DNA of 15,852 nt, taken from assembly GCA_964396055.1 (NCBI GenBank), contig CAYNDV010000111.1:1-15852 (forward strand). The letters are read 5' to 3'. The translations under genes were made by a program, and so were the position numbers. The notes under the pieces were generated by a model, which made no database searches, was not told the DNA's origin, and saw only the letters and a program-made list of their open reading frames with translations. This document shows positions 6,460-13,800 of the stretch, piece by piece. Each line of letters starts with the position of its first letter. The stretch's first letter is position 1. Source of the DNA: CAYJPV01 sp964396055 (GTDB lineage: Bacteria > Acidobacteriota > Vicinamibacteria > Vicinamibacterales > JAKQTR01).

Positions 6460-9400
6460 GTGATCGATCGTCTCATCCGCTCCTCGTTCGGCCACCCCGT
6501 CGTCACGGTGGTCCTCGCCCTGGGCGCCACGGTCGCTGGCGTCCTCGCGTTCCGCGATCTCCCGCGGGACGTCTTCCCCGACCTGTCCGCGCCGGTCTTC
6601 AACGTCATCGTCCAGAACGCCGCCATGAGCGCCGAGGAACTGGAGACGACGGTGGCCGTGCCGCTGGAAGCGGAACTGGCGGGGCTGCCCGACGTGCGCC
6701 GTGTCCGGTCGAACTCGCTGCTCGGCGTGACGCAGGTGACCGTCGAGTTCGACCTCGACGCCGACTACCATCGCTCGCGCCAGTTCGTCGCCGAGCGCAT
6801 CACCCAGGCCGCGTCGGCGCTGCCGCCCGGGACCGATCCGCCGCTGCTCTCGAGCCTGACCGGGCGGCTCAACGAGATCTTCGAGTTCACGCTGGAGGCC
6901 GAGGGGCAGGCCGCCGACCTGATGGCCCTGCGGGATCTGGCGGAGTTCGAGGTGCGGCAGCGACTGCTGGCCGTGCCGGGCGTGGCGGCGGTGGAGCGCC
7001 TCGGGGGGTACCTCCGCCAGTTCCAGGTGCAGGCCGATCCCGAACGCCTGCGCGCACGCGGGGTATCGCTGGCCGATGTCGTGGCGGCGGTCGAGGCGTC
7101 GAACGCGAATGCGTCGGGCGGCATCGCCGAACTGGGTGCCACCGAATGGACCATCCGCGTGGTGGGCCGGGCGACCACGCCCGACGACCTCCGCCGGACC
7201 GCCATCCGCCTGGCTGGCGGCGTGCCGGTCCTGCTGGGCGATGTTGCCGATGTCGTGGAAGCTCCGGCGCCGCGCCGCGGCCTGGCGCACCGGCTCAAGG
7301 GCGAGGTGGTGAGCTGCCGCGTCGCGAAGCAGTTCGGGGCGGACACCGTACACGTGGCTGCGGCGATTCGCCACGCCGTCGAGGACATCGCGCGCAGCCT
7401 GCCGAAGGGCATCGTCCTCAAGGTCGTCTACGACCAGTCGGAACTGGTCACCTCGGCCCTCGACGGTGTCGGCCGGGCCGTTCTGCTCGGCGCGGGCTTC
7501 GTGGTGATCGTCTTGTTCCTGCTGCTCGGCAACCTCCGCGCGGCCGCGATCGTGACGCTCACGATCCCGGTGTCGATCGCCATCGCGGCCCTGCTGCTGC
7601 GCCACTACGGCATCGGCGTGAACACGATGACCCTGGGCGGGCTGGCCATTGCGGTCGGCCTCCTGGTCGACGCCGCGATCATCGTGTCGGAGAACATCCT
7701 GCACCGCCTGGGCCAGGACGGGGCGGCCACACCCGGCCCGGTGCTGGCCCGGACGGCCACCGCCGAAGTGGGGAGGCCGATTACCTTCGCGACGCTCGTG
7801 GTGGTGGCCGTCTTCGCGCCGATCGCCACGATGGGCGGCATCGAAGGGCGGATGTACCAGCCGCTGGCGGCCTCGGTCGTCGCGACGCTCGCCAGCGCCC
7901 TGGTGATCGCGCTCACGGTGGTGCCGGTGGTGGCGGCTTGGGTGCTGCGGCGCGCGGCGGCCGGCCGGACCGGCCACGACACCCGCCTGGTGGCCGGCAT
8001 CAAGGCCGGATACGGTCCAATCCTGGACTGGACGCTGCGGCATCCCCGGCGTGTGGCCCTCGCGGCTGCGGCCGTGTCGCTGCCGGCCCTGGCGGCGGGC
8101 CTCGCCATCGGCAGTGACTTCATGCCGGCGCTCAACGAAGGCGCCTTCCTGCTGCAGACGTCGGTGCCCACCGAGGCGTCGCTCGGTGAGGTGGACCGCC
8201 TCAACCATCGCGTGGAGGACGTGCTGCGATCGTTCCCCGAGGTCGACGACGTCATCCGGCGCACGGGACGGGCCGAGCGGACGGAAGATCCGATGCCGCA
8301 CACCCTGTCGGACGTCCTCGTGCGCTTCAAGCCCGGCGAACCGCGCGATGCCGACGCGGTCGAAGAGGCCATGCGCGAGGCCCTGGAGCCCGCCGCCGGC
8401 ATCACGGTGCTCTTCACGACGCCGCTCGGCATGCGGATCGACGAGGGGCTCGGCGGATCGCCGGCCGACCTGACGGTCCGCGTGTTCGGGCCCGATCTCG
8501 ACACGCTGGCCGGCCTGGCAGACCGCGTGCGTGACCTCGTGGCGGCGGTCCCGGGCATCGGCGACCTGCGCGTCGAACAGGTGACGGGTCTGCCGCAGCT
8601 GCGCGTCGTGGTCGATCGGCCGTCGGCGGCCCGTGAGGGGCTGGCCCCCGGGGCCATCGTCGACCAGGTGCGCATCGCGCTGGCGGGCCACCAGGCTGGG
8701 GAGGTGCTGGTCGGGCAGCGCCGGTTCGACCTCGTCGTCCGGTTGCGTGAGGAGGTGCGCAACACGCCTGATGCGCTTGGCCGGCTCCTGCTCGACACGC
8801 CCGGCGGGGGCAAGGTGACCCTGAATCGTGTGGCGCGCGTCGAGCAGGCGTTCGGGCCTTCGTCCATCAGGCGTGAGGCGGGCAGCCGCCGCCTGGCCGT
8901 GGAGGCCACGCTCGCGGGCCGGGACGCGGGGAGCGCCGCAGCGGAGATCCGCGAGCGCCTGACGCGCGATCTCGAGATGCCCGCGGGCTACTTCTGGGAT
9001 CTCGGCGGCCGCGTCGAGGCCCAGGCGCGCGCCACGCGGGCGCTGGGGACCGGCGTCGCGGTGGCGCTCGTCGCCGTGTTCCTGCTCATCACGCTCGCCC
9101 TGGGATCGGCCCGCGACGCGGCGATCATCCTGCTGACCGTGCCCGTGGCGCTGGCGGGCGCCGTCCTCGCCCTGCTGGCGTCCGGCGGCACGTGGAACGT
9201 GTCGTCGCTGGTGGGGATGATCGGGCTGTTCGGCATTGCCGTGCAGAACAGCCTTGTGCTCATCTCGCAGACGCGCGGCCTCGAAGGGGCCGGGTATGGG
9301 GTCGAGGCGGCCCTGCGTGAGGCCAGCCTCGGCCGCGTCAGGCCGAAGCTCATGACGGCGGCCACGGCCATCCTGGGGCTGCTGCCGATCCTCACGTTCA

Positions 9401-9537
9401 GAATGCACGGCACCGAGATCGAACGCCCCCTGGCCGTCGTCATGGTGGGAGGCCTCGTGACCTCGACGCTGTTCACGCTGCTGGTCCTGCCGGCCGTGTG
9501 CCGGTGGGCCTCGCGACGACGCGGCACCTCGGTCTAG
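6460..9537 (+). CDS. Heavy-metal efflux RND pump, CusA/CzcA (HME) family
   Basis: A full-length 1025-residue inner-membrane proton antiporter, the motor of the tripartite exporter. It starts at GTG 6460 behind CGGAGG (6448-6453). It has 12 predicted membrane spans with two large periplasmic loops and HME landmarks: DLPRDVFPDLSAPVFNV near the start, DQSELV before span 2, FMPALNEGAF near 554-563 and RPKLMTAATAILGLLP near the end. In span 4 the motif AIAVGLLVDAAIIVSEN gives D404 and E411, like CusA, rather than the CzcA DFGxxxDGA form. In span 10 Q929-N930 (GIAVQNSLVLIS) is CzcA-like, and K963 is kept. The CusA methionine-triad positions appear as Q566, L616 and E662. The substrate is therefore uncertain; a heavy-metal cation is likely, but Cu(I)/Ag(I) versus divalent metal is open. 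Confidence 0.94.
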   Translation: MIDRLIRSSFGHPVVTVVLALGATVAGVLAFRDLPRDVFPDLSAPVFNVIVQNAAMSAEELETTVAVPLEAELAGLPDVRRVRSNSLLGVTQVTVEFDLDADYHRSRQFVAERITQAASALPPGTDPPLLSSLTGRLNEIFEFTLEAEGQAADLMALRDLAEFEVRQRLLAVPGVAAVERLGGYLRQFQVQADPERLRARGVSLADVVAAVEASNANASGGIAELGATEWTIRVVGRATTPDDLRRTAIRLAGGVPVLLGDVADVVEAPAPRRGLAHRLKGEVVSCRVAKQFGADTVHVAAAIRHAVEDIARSLPKGIVLKVVYDQSELVTSALDGVGRAVLLGAGFVVIVLFLLLGNLRAAAIVTLTIPVSIAIAALLLRHYGIGVNTMTLGGLAIAVGLLVDAAIIVSENILHRLGQDGAATPGPVLARTATAEVGRPITFATLVVVAVFAPIATMGGIEGRMYQPLAASVVATLASALVIALTVVPVVAAWVLRRAAAGRTGHDTRLVAGIKAGYGPILDWTLRHPRRVALAAAAVSLPALAAGLAIGSDFMPALNEGAFLLQTSVPTEASLGEVDRLNHRVEDVLRSFPEVDDVIRRTGRAERTEDPMPHTLSDVLVRFKPGEPRDADAVEEAMREALEPAAGITVLFTTPLGMRIDEGLGGSPADLTVRVFGPDLDTLAGLADRVRDLVAAVPGIGDLRVEQVTGLPQLRVVVDRPSAAREGLAPGAIVDQVRIALAGHQAGEVLVGQRRFDLVVRLREEVRNTPDALGRLLLDTPGGGKVTLNRVARVEQAFGPSSIRREAGSRRLAVEATLAGRDAGSAAAEIRERLTRDLEMPAGYFWDLGGRVEAQARATRALGTGVAVALVAVFLLITLALGSARDAAIILLTVPVALAGAVLALLASGGTWNVSSLVGMIGLFGIAVQNSLVLISQTRGLEGAGYGVEAALREASLGRVRPKLMTAATAILGLLPILTFRMHGTEIERPLAVVMVGGLVTSTLFTLLVLPAVCRWASRRRGTSV

Positions 9538-9563
9538 GATCGCGCGGCCGCCGGGCGCCGCCA

Positions 9564-11126
9564 CTACTTGCGCTTGAGTTCCAGTTCGTCGAACCAGAAG
9601 TCGTCGTTCGGCACGTCGAGCTTGAGTTCCGTGACGGCCGCGTCCTTGTCGAGGACGAACGATGCCCGGCCGTTCCCGAACCACGGGAACGGCCGGCGCC
9701 ACTTCAGCTCGAAAGTGTCGAGGTGCCAGTGCGTCAGGTCGGCCACCATGTCGGGGTTGGGCAGCAGGAACAACACCAGGTTGCCGTTCACCAGCGAGAT
9801 GACGGCGTCGCCGTACAGCGTGCTGGCGTACTGGCCCGCGTACTTCTCCAGCGGCAGGCTCGGCTTCGTGCCGGTGAGCCGCGTCTTCTCGACCTTCTCG
9901 CGTGCCAGGCGTTTCTGCTCGGTACCCTGCTTCGATCGGTTGAGGAACAGCGTCGGCCAGTCGCGTCCATCGCCGCCCAGGAAGGCGTCCAGGATGGTGT
10001 AGGACAACGCACTCGAGAGGCCCGTGTCCGAGTTGGTGAGGATCACGAAGCCGAGTTTCTCCTCCGGCACGAGCGCGAGGTGCGAGAACATCCCGTCAGC
10101 CGCCCCGCCGTGTTCGGCGACGAAGCGATGGCGGTAGTCCGAGACCGAGAAGCCCAGGCCGTAGCCACGGAAGTGCACGGGCATCCGCAAGGACGTCGCC
10201 AGGTTGGCCGCCGGCACCGCGGGGTTCGGGTCGGTGGCGAACGAGACGTGCGGCGTCCACAGGGTGCGCTGTGAGGCCTCGGAGAACAGCCGCTTCTCCC
10301 CGGCGAGGCCGCCGTCGAGGTGCAGCGCGATCCACTTCGCCATGTCGTTCGCGCTCGACACGATCGATGCCGCCGGGCCGCAGGCATCCCACGAATACCA
10401 GGGGTAGGCCCGAAGCGGTGCGTAGGTGCCGGCGTGCGGCGTCGCGATGTTGGTGGCCGTCTTCACGTCGGCGAACGTCGAGATCGTCCGCGTCATGCCG
10501 AGCGGGTCGAAGATCCGCTCCTTGACGAAGGCGTCCCAGCTCTTCCCGCCCGCGGCGGCGACGATCTCGCCCGCCGCGACGAACATGATGTTCTGGTAGC
10601 CGTAGCGCGACCGGAACGGCCCGGCCTGCTTGAGGAACCTCGCGCGGCGGATGACCTCCTCGCGCGAGTACGGGGTGCCGTACCAGAGGAGGTCCCCGCT
10701 GAACGTGCCGAGGCCACTGCGGTGCGACAGCAGGTCCCTGATCCGGATGTCGTTCGTCACGTACGGGTCGTACAGCTGGAAGTACGGCAGGTGCGTGACA
10801 ACCCGGTCGTCCAGCGTCAGTTTCCTGTCCTCCGCGAGCATGGCGAGCGCTGTCGCGGTGAAGGCCTTGCTGTTCGACGCGATGGCGAACAACGTGTCCG
10901 CGTCCACGGGCTCAGGCTTGCCCATCTCGCGCACGCCGTAGCCCTTCGCGTGCACCACCTTCCCGTCTTTGACGATGGCGACGGCGAGGCCGGGGACGTT
11001 CCAGTCCTTCCGGGCCTGCTCGATGACGGCGTCCAGCCTCGCCAGGTCGGGCGCCTGGGCCAGGGCCGCGGCCGGAAGGGCGACAAGTGACAGGACAACG
11101 AGGCTGAGGATGAACGGTCTGATCAT
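9564..11126 (-). CDS. Secreted beta-lactamase-fold serine hydrolase with DUF3471-like tail
   Basis: A 520-residue class C beta-lactamase/PBP-fold (S12-like) hydrolase. The signal peptide (to about A23) ends AAALA. Catalytic motifs are S84-N-S-K87 (SxxK), Y177-Q-N179 (YxN) and H339-G-G, which takes the place of the KTG box as in esterase and EstB-like members. A C-terminal beta-rich domain (about 430-515, LPLEKYAGQYASTLYGD onward) matches the DUF3471 type often fused to these enzymes. GAAGG upstream (11138-11142, read on the minus strand) is a modest ribosome site. Likely acts on peptides or esters in the periplasm; drug resistance is not implied. It is convergent with the RND gene: 26 bp separate the stops, and that gap holds only a weak GC-rich dyad. 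A perfect hairpin lies inside its 3' coding part. Confidence 0.92.
   Translation of the reverse strand: MIRPFILSLVVLSLVALPAAALAQAPDLARLDAVIEQARKDWNVPGLAVAIVKDGKVVHAKGYGVREMGKPEPVDADTLFAIASNSKAFTATALAMLAEDRKLTLDDRVVTHLPYFQLYDPYVTNDIRIRDLLSHRSGLGTFSGDLLWYGTPYSREEVIRRARFLKQAGPFRSRYGYQNIMFVAAGEIVAAAGGKSWDAFVKERIFDPLGMTRTISTFADVKTATNIATPHAGTYAPLRAYPWYSWDACGPAASIVSSANDMAKWIALHLDGGLAGEKRLFSEASQRTLWTPHVSFATDPNPAVPAANLATSLRMPVHFRGYGLGFSVSDYRHRFVAEHGGAADGMFSHLALVPEEKLGFVILTNSDTGLSSALSYTILDAFLGGDGRDWPTLFLNRSKQGTEQKRLAREKVEKTRLTGTKPSLPLEKYAGQYASTLYGDAVISLVNGNLVLFLLPNPDMVADLTHWHLDTFELKWRRPFPWFGNGRASFVLDKDAAVTELKLDVPNDDFWFDELELKRK
9666..9696. repeat. Perfect 13-bp inverted repeat inside the serine hydrolase gene
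   Basis: CCGGCCGTTCCCG (9666-9678) and its exact complement (9684-9696) are separated by the 5-base loop AACCA. It encodes the segment around PFPWFGNGR on the minus strand and starts 129 nt past the RND stop. The stem is strong on both strands, but no T-run follows on either side. Confidence 0.9.
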
Positions 11127-11164
11127 GATGTCTGCGCCTTCGTTCTATCGTCCTCGGTGGTTCC

Positions 11165-11211
11165 TCTTCGTGGCGTCCGGCTTCAGCCCCTTCTTCGTGG
11201 CGTCCGGCTTC
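11165..11211. repeat. Two 20-bp direct repeats upstream of the serine hydrolase
   Basis: The 20-mer TCTTCGTGGCGTCCGGCTTC occurs exactly at 11165-11184 and 11192-11211, a 27-bp period with 7 bases between copies. It begins about 39 bp upstream of the serine hydrolase start, so it could affect that promoter or leader. The second copy overlaps the left arm of the inverted repeat at 11201-11244. Confidence 0.92.
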
Positions 11212-11244
11212 CCTCGACGTCGCTCGGGACAGGTCAGCCGGACG
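11201..11244. repeat. Nested inverted repeat (REP/MITE-like)
   Basis: Nine-bp arms CGTCCGGCT (11201-11209) and AGCCGGACG (11236-11244) enclose an inner dyad: TCCC (11210-11213), the palindrome CGACGTCG (11215-11222) and GGGA (11226-11229). From memory, a core resembling CTCGACGTCGCTCGGGACAGG recurs between genes in many GC-rich environmental bacteria, but I cannot check that here. Confidence 0.8.
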
Positions 11245-11282
11245 TCGCGACCCCGCGGCCTGCTCCGTACGGCTCGTTCGGA

Positions 11283-11301
11283 CCGTGCCCGGCCCGAGCG
11301 G
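11283..11301 (-). repeat. Short dispersed repeat, inverted copy
   Basis: CCGTGCCCGGCCCGAGCGG is the reverse complement of the 18-mer at 15724-15741 apart from one extra C. A third, partly visible copy ends at the right edge of the window (15838-15852). It sits just before the composite repeat that starts at 11319. Confidence 0.7.
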
Positions 11302-11318
11302 TTCAGGGTTCCGGGATC

Positions 11319-11440
11319 AGCGTGACAGCGTGGTTCCTTCTTGCTGCTTGATTCTTGCTTCTGACACCCTCACCCCAAGCCCCTCACCCCACGTCCCACG
11401 CCCCACGCCCCACGTCCCACGCCCCCACGCCCCACGCCCC
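11319..11440 (+). repeat. Composite heptamer repeat, diverged copy
   Basis: This is the third and most diverged copy of the composite repeat. A GCGTGACAGCGTG head leads into a TTGCTTC-type stretch ending TTCTTGCTTCTGAC (to 11364). From 11373 to 11436 runs an array of about nine heptamers close to CCCCACG (variants CCCCAAG, CCCCTCA, TCCCACG and one 8-mer). The array ends directly against the stop codon of the S9 peptidase. With the elements just upstream it fills the whole 314-bp gap between the two minus-strand genes; I see no gene there. Confidence 0.85.
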
Positions 11441-13594
11441 CTACCGCCCCAGCGTCTTCTCGAAAAACTCCGCCGTGGCCCGGTTGACGCGCTCCCAGTT
11501 TCGGTGCGACAGGAAGTCGTGGATGTCGTCCGGGATGATGATCTCCTCGAACGTCACGCCGGCGGCCCTGAGCCGCTGCGCCAGGTCGATGGTCTGCTCC
11601 ACCCGCACGTTCCGGTCATCGTCGCCGTGGACGAGCAGGACCGGCGAGTTCCAGGTCTTGACCCACGCCACCGGCGACGAGTCCCACGCCACCTTCACCG
11701 CCTCCTCGAGCTGCGCACGGGTGACGCCGTCCTCGACGAGTGCCTGGACGGCGAGTTCAGGTGACGGCGCCGTCGCGCGGGCGTGCACGCCGTGGATGTC
11801 GACACCGGCGGCAAACACGTCGGAGTTCCGCCCGAGCGCGAGCGCGGTGAGGTAGCCGCCGTACGATCCGCCCCAGATGCCGACGCGCTTCGGGTCCACG
11901 TCCGGCCGCTTCTGCAGGTACTGGCCGCCCGCCAGCACGTCCTGGTACTCGCTCGCGCCACGTGTGCCCGCGCGCTCGGGATTCTGGAAGTCACGCCCGT
12001 AGCCGATGCCGAGCCGGTAGTTCACTGACAGCACGATGAACCCGCGCAGCGCGAGGTACTGGTTCAGGGCGTACGCGTTGGCGTAGTAGTAGCGGTAGTG
12101 CCAGCCCAGGAGCATCTGGCGCGGCGGGCCGCCGTGCACGAAGACGATGGCCGGCCGCTGCGCCGGGCCGCCGCCGGCCCGGAACAGCTGGCCGTGAATG
12201 GTCAAGCCGTCCGGCGCCGCGAACGTCACGTGTTCGGGCACGACCAGGCGCGACAGGGGAAAGTCCTGCGGCACCACGTCCGGGTCGAGGGCCCGCGGCG
12301 ACGCGCCGCCGGGCGCGAGCGAGGCGACGTAGGTCAGCGGTGGCCGCCGGGCGTCCGATCCGAGGTACGCCAGCATGCGGCCGTCGCCTGACACCACGGG
12401 GTTCCACTCGATGCCTTCGCCGGACGTGAGCGCCAGGGGTGACGCGGCGTCAACCGGCACCCGGAACAGGTGTCGCCGTTCGCCGTCGTCACGGCCCGGT
12501 CCCGTGTTGGCGTTGTAGACGACCGCGCGCCGATCGGGCGTCACCGTGACGAACTCCACCATGAACGAACCGCTGGTCAGCTGCAGCGGCGGCCCGCCGG
12601 CGGCCGGCACCGAGTACAGGTGCGGCCAGCCGTCCATCTCGCTGAGGAACACCAGGCGGTCGCCGGCGCCCCAGGCGAGATTCGCGCCGCCCAGCGTGCG
12701 CGGATACGAACCGCGCAGTGTCTCCGGGCTCTGCCACGCCAGCGTCGCGTTGCCCGTCGCCACGTCGGCCACCCAGATGGACCAGGGCGCCGGCGACGAC
12801 TCGAGCGGCGGGCGGGCCGGGCCGCCGCGTCCCGGCCGCCGGACGAAGGCGATCTTCGTGCCGTCCGGCGACCACCGGGGCAGGCTGTCCAGCGACGTGG
12901 TGGGCGAGAGGTACCGAATCGGCTGATCGCTGCCCGCATACAGCGCGATGTAGCTGTTCGCGCCGCGGTTCGACACGAAGGCCAGGGTGCGTCCGTCGGG
13001 CGACCAGGCAGGCGACTCGCCCGATCCCCGCGCGAAGAACAGGCGCTGTGCCGCCGCGCTGCCATCGGCGGGCACGCCCCAGATCTCGCGGCTCCTCGTG
13101 AAGACGACCTGCGGCCCGGTGGGCGACGGCACAGGCTCGTCGCCTTCGGCGAGCAGCACCGGCGTCCCGCCCTCGACGGCGACCGACCAGATCTGCATCT
13201 TCGGCTGCACGGGGCTGCTGGCGGGATTCGGGACCAGGCCGCCCTCGCCGGGCCAGTTCGCGCCGTGGTCCCCGCCGCGCACGTAGACCAGCCGGGCGCC
13301 GTCAGCCGTGAACACCAGGTTGCTGATCTCCTGCCCATCGTCGCCGCCCAGCGTGACGAGGGCGCGCGCGGCAAACTCCGGCCCGTCCGCCACCCAGATC
13401 GTGCGTACGCCGCGCTGGGTGGTGGTCCACGCAAAGCGCTGGCCCGTCGGCGACGCCACCAGTTCCCAGGGGAACGAGTATCCCAGGATCTTGGTGAGCA
13501 GATCCGACGCCGGCGGGGGTGGCGTCTGGGCGGCCGGCGCAGCGGGCGCGAGCAGGGCGGCGGCAAGCACGAGGACGAGCGGCAGGCGGGTCAC
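11441..13594 (-). CDS. Secreted S9 (prolyl oligopeptidase/acylaminoacyl peptidase) family peptidase
   Basis: A 717-residue serine peptidase. The GTG start (MTRLPLVLVL) has AAGGAGG 4 nt upstream; a 74-codon extension beyond it reads through repeat DNA and is rejected. A signal peptide ends near APAAPAAQ. Residues about 40-440 form a beta-propeller with WSPDGRTLAF and WSPDGTKIAF blades. The alpha/beta-hydrolase domain (about 470-717) holds H487-G-G (oxyanion region), nucleophile S577 (GGSYGGY), D660 (HGDDDRN) and H692 (DDIHDFL), a complete triad. It probably removes dipeptides or acylated residues from short peptides. Composite repeats lie on both sides, with their CCCCACG ends facing this gene; the array on the 3' side touches the stop codon. 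It is divergent from the CocE-family gene. Confidence 0.94.
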   Translation of the reverse strand: MTRLPLVLVLAAALLAPAAPAAQTPPPPASDLLTKILGYSFPWELVASPTGQRFAWTTTQRGVRTIWVADGPEFAARALVTLGGDDGQEISNLVFTADGARLVYVRGGDHGANWPGEGGLVPNPASSPVQPKMQIWSVAVEGGTPVLLAEGDEPVPSPTGPQVVFTRSREIWGVPADGSAAAQRLFFARGSGESPAWSPDGRTLAFVSNRGANSYIALYAGSDQPIRYLSPTTSLDSLPRWSPDGTKIAFVRRPGRGGPARPPLESSPAPWSIWVADVATGNATLAWQSPETLRGSYPRTLGGANLAWGAGDRLVFLSEMDGWPHLYSVPAAGGPPLQLTSGSFMVEFVTVTPDRRAVVYNANTGPGRDDGERRHLFRVPVDAASPLALTSGEGIEWNPVVSGDGRMLAYLGSDARRPPLTYVASLAPGGASPRALDPDVVPQDFPLSRLVVPEHVTFAAPDGLTIHGQLFRAGGGPAQRPAIVFVHGGPPRQMLLGWHYRYYYANAYALNQYLALRGFIVLSVNYRLGIGYGRDFQNPERAGTRGASEYQDVLAGGQYLQKRPDVDPKRVGIWGGSYGGYLTALALGRNSDVFAAGVDIHGVHARATAPSPELAVQALVEDGVTRAQLEEAVKVAWDSSPVAWVKTWNSPVLLVHGDDDRNVRVEQTIDLAQRLRAAGVTFEEIIIPDDIHDFLSHRNWERVNRATAEFFEKTLGR

Positions 13595-13624
13595 GGGGCC
13601 TCCTTGGCTTGGGGGACTGTAGCA

Positions 13625-13672
13625 CGGGGCGTGGGGCGTGGGGACGTGGGGCGTGGGGCTCGGGACGTGGGG
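13625..13672. repeat. CGTGGGG (CCCCACG) heptamer array upstream of the S9 gene
   Basis: Six to seven units of CGTGGGG or close variants (one with an extra A, one CTCGGGA) lie 31 bp upstream of the S9 start codon. This is the same heptamer as in 11373-11436, on the opposite strand. It is purine-biased and G-run-rich on the plus strand, so it could form G-rich secondary structures. Confidence 0.85.
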
Positions 13673-13738
13673 TTGGTCAGAAGCAAGAAGCAAGAAGCAA
13701 GAAGGGATCACGCGGTCACGCCGAATGGCCGAACGGCC
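13654..13738 (-). repeat. Composite heptamer repeat, inverted copy upstream of the CocE-family gene
   Basis: Read on the minus strand, 13722-13654 is nearly identical to 15772-15833: the same GGCGTGACCGCGTGATCCC head, the same GACCAACCCCACG segment and one base difference just after it. The sole length difference is one extra 7-base TTGCTTC unit here (69 versus 62 nt). Weaker similarity (about 4 mismatches in 26) extends outward to 13738. GCCGAACGGCC also repeats at 13728-13738 and 13743-13753, a 15-bp period. Confidence 0.9.
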
Positions 13739-13767
13739 AATAGCCGAACGGCCTGTTCCTCCCCGAG

Positions 13768-13773
13768 TACAAT
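13768..13773 (+). promoter_or_regulatory. Possible -10 element of the CocE-family gene
   Basis: TACAAT matches the sigma70 -10 consensus in 5 of 6 bases and would place transcription start near 13780, giving a leader of about 20 nt. No convincing -35 lies 16-18 bp upstream, where the GCCGAACGGCC repeat sits. Shown mainly because it is AT-rich in very GC-rich surroundings. Confidence 0.3.
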
Positions 13774-13800
13774 GGCCCTTCCACTGAGGAGATGCCGTCG

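Noticed and set aside
5242..9537. Antibiotic-type (AcrAB/Mex) efflux pump
   Set aside because: FMPALNEG, the LVDAA and SEN residues of span 4, and the His-rich adaptor start fit the heavy-metal (HME) branch rather than the drug (HAE) branch.
9538..9563. Bidirectional terminator between the RND and serine hydrolase stops
   Set aside because: Only a weak GCGGC/GCCGC dyad with an 8-base loop and no T-run on either strand, too poor to call.
6349..9702. Minus-strand open frame of 1117 codons opposite the RND and adaptor genes
   Set aside because: Its translation is a low-complexity Arg/His/Gly-rich string with no domain, signal peptide or membrane pattern. It mirrors the codon bias of the RND gene on the other strand, as expected at this GC content.
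11373..11440. CRISPR-like array
   Set aside because: Units are 7 bp with no spacers, and no cas genes are present; it is a simple tandem repeat.
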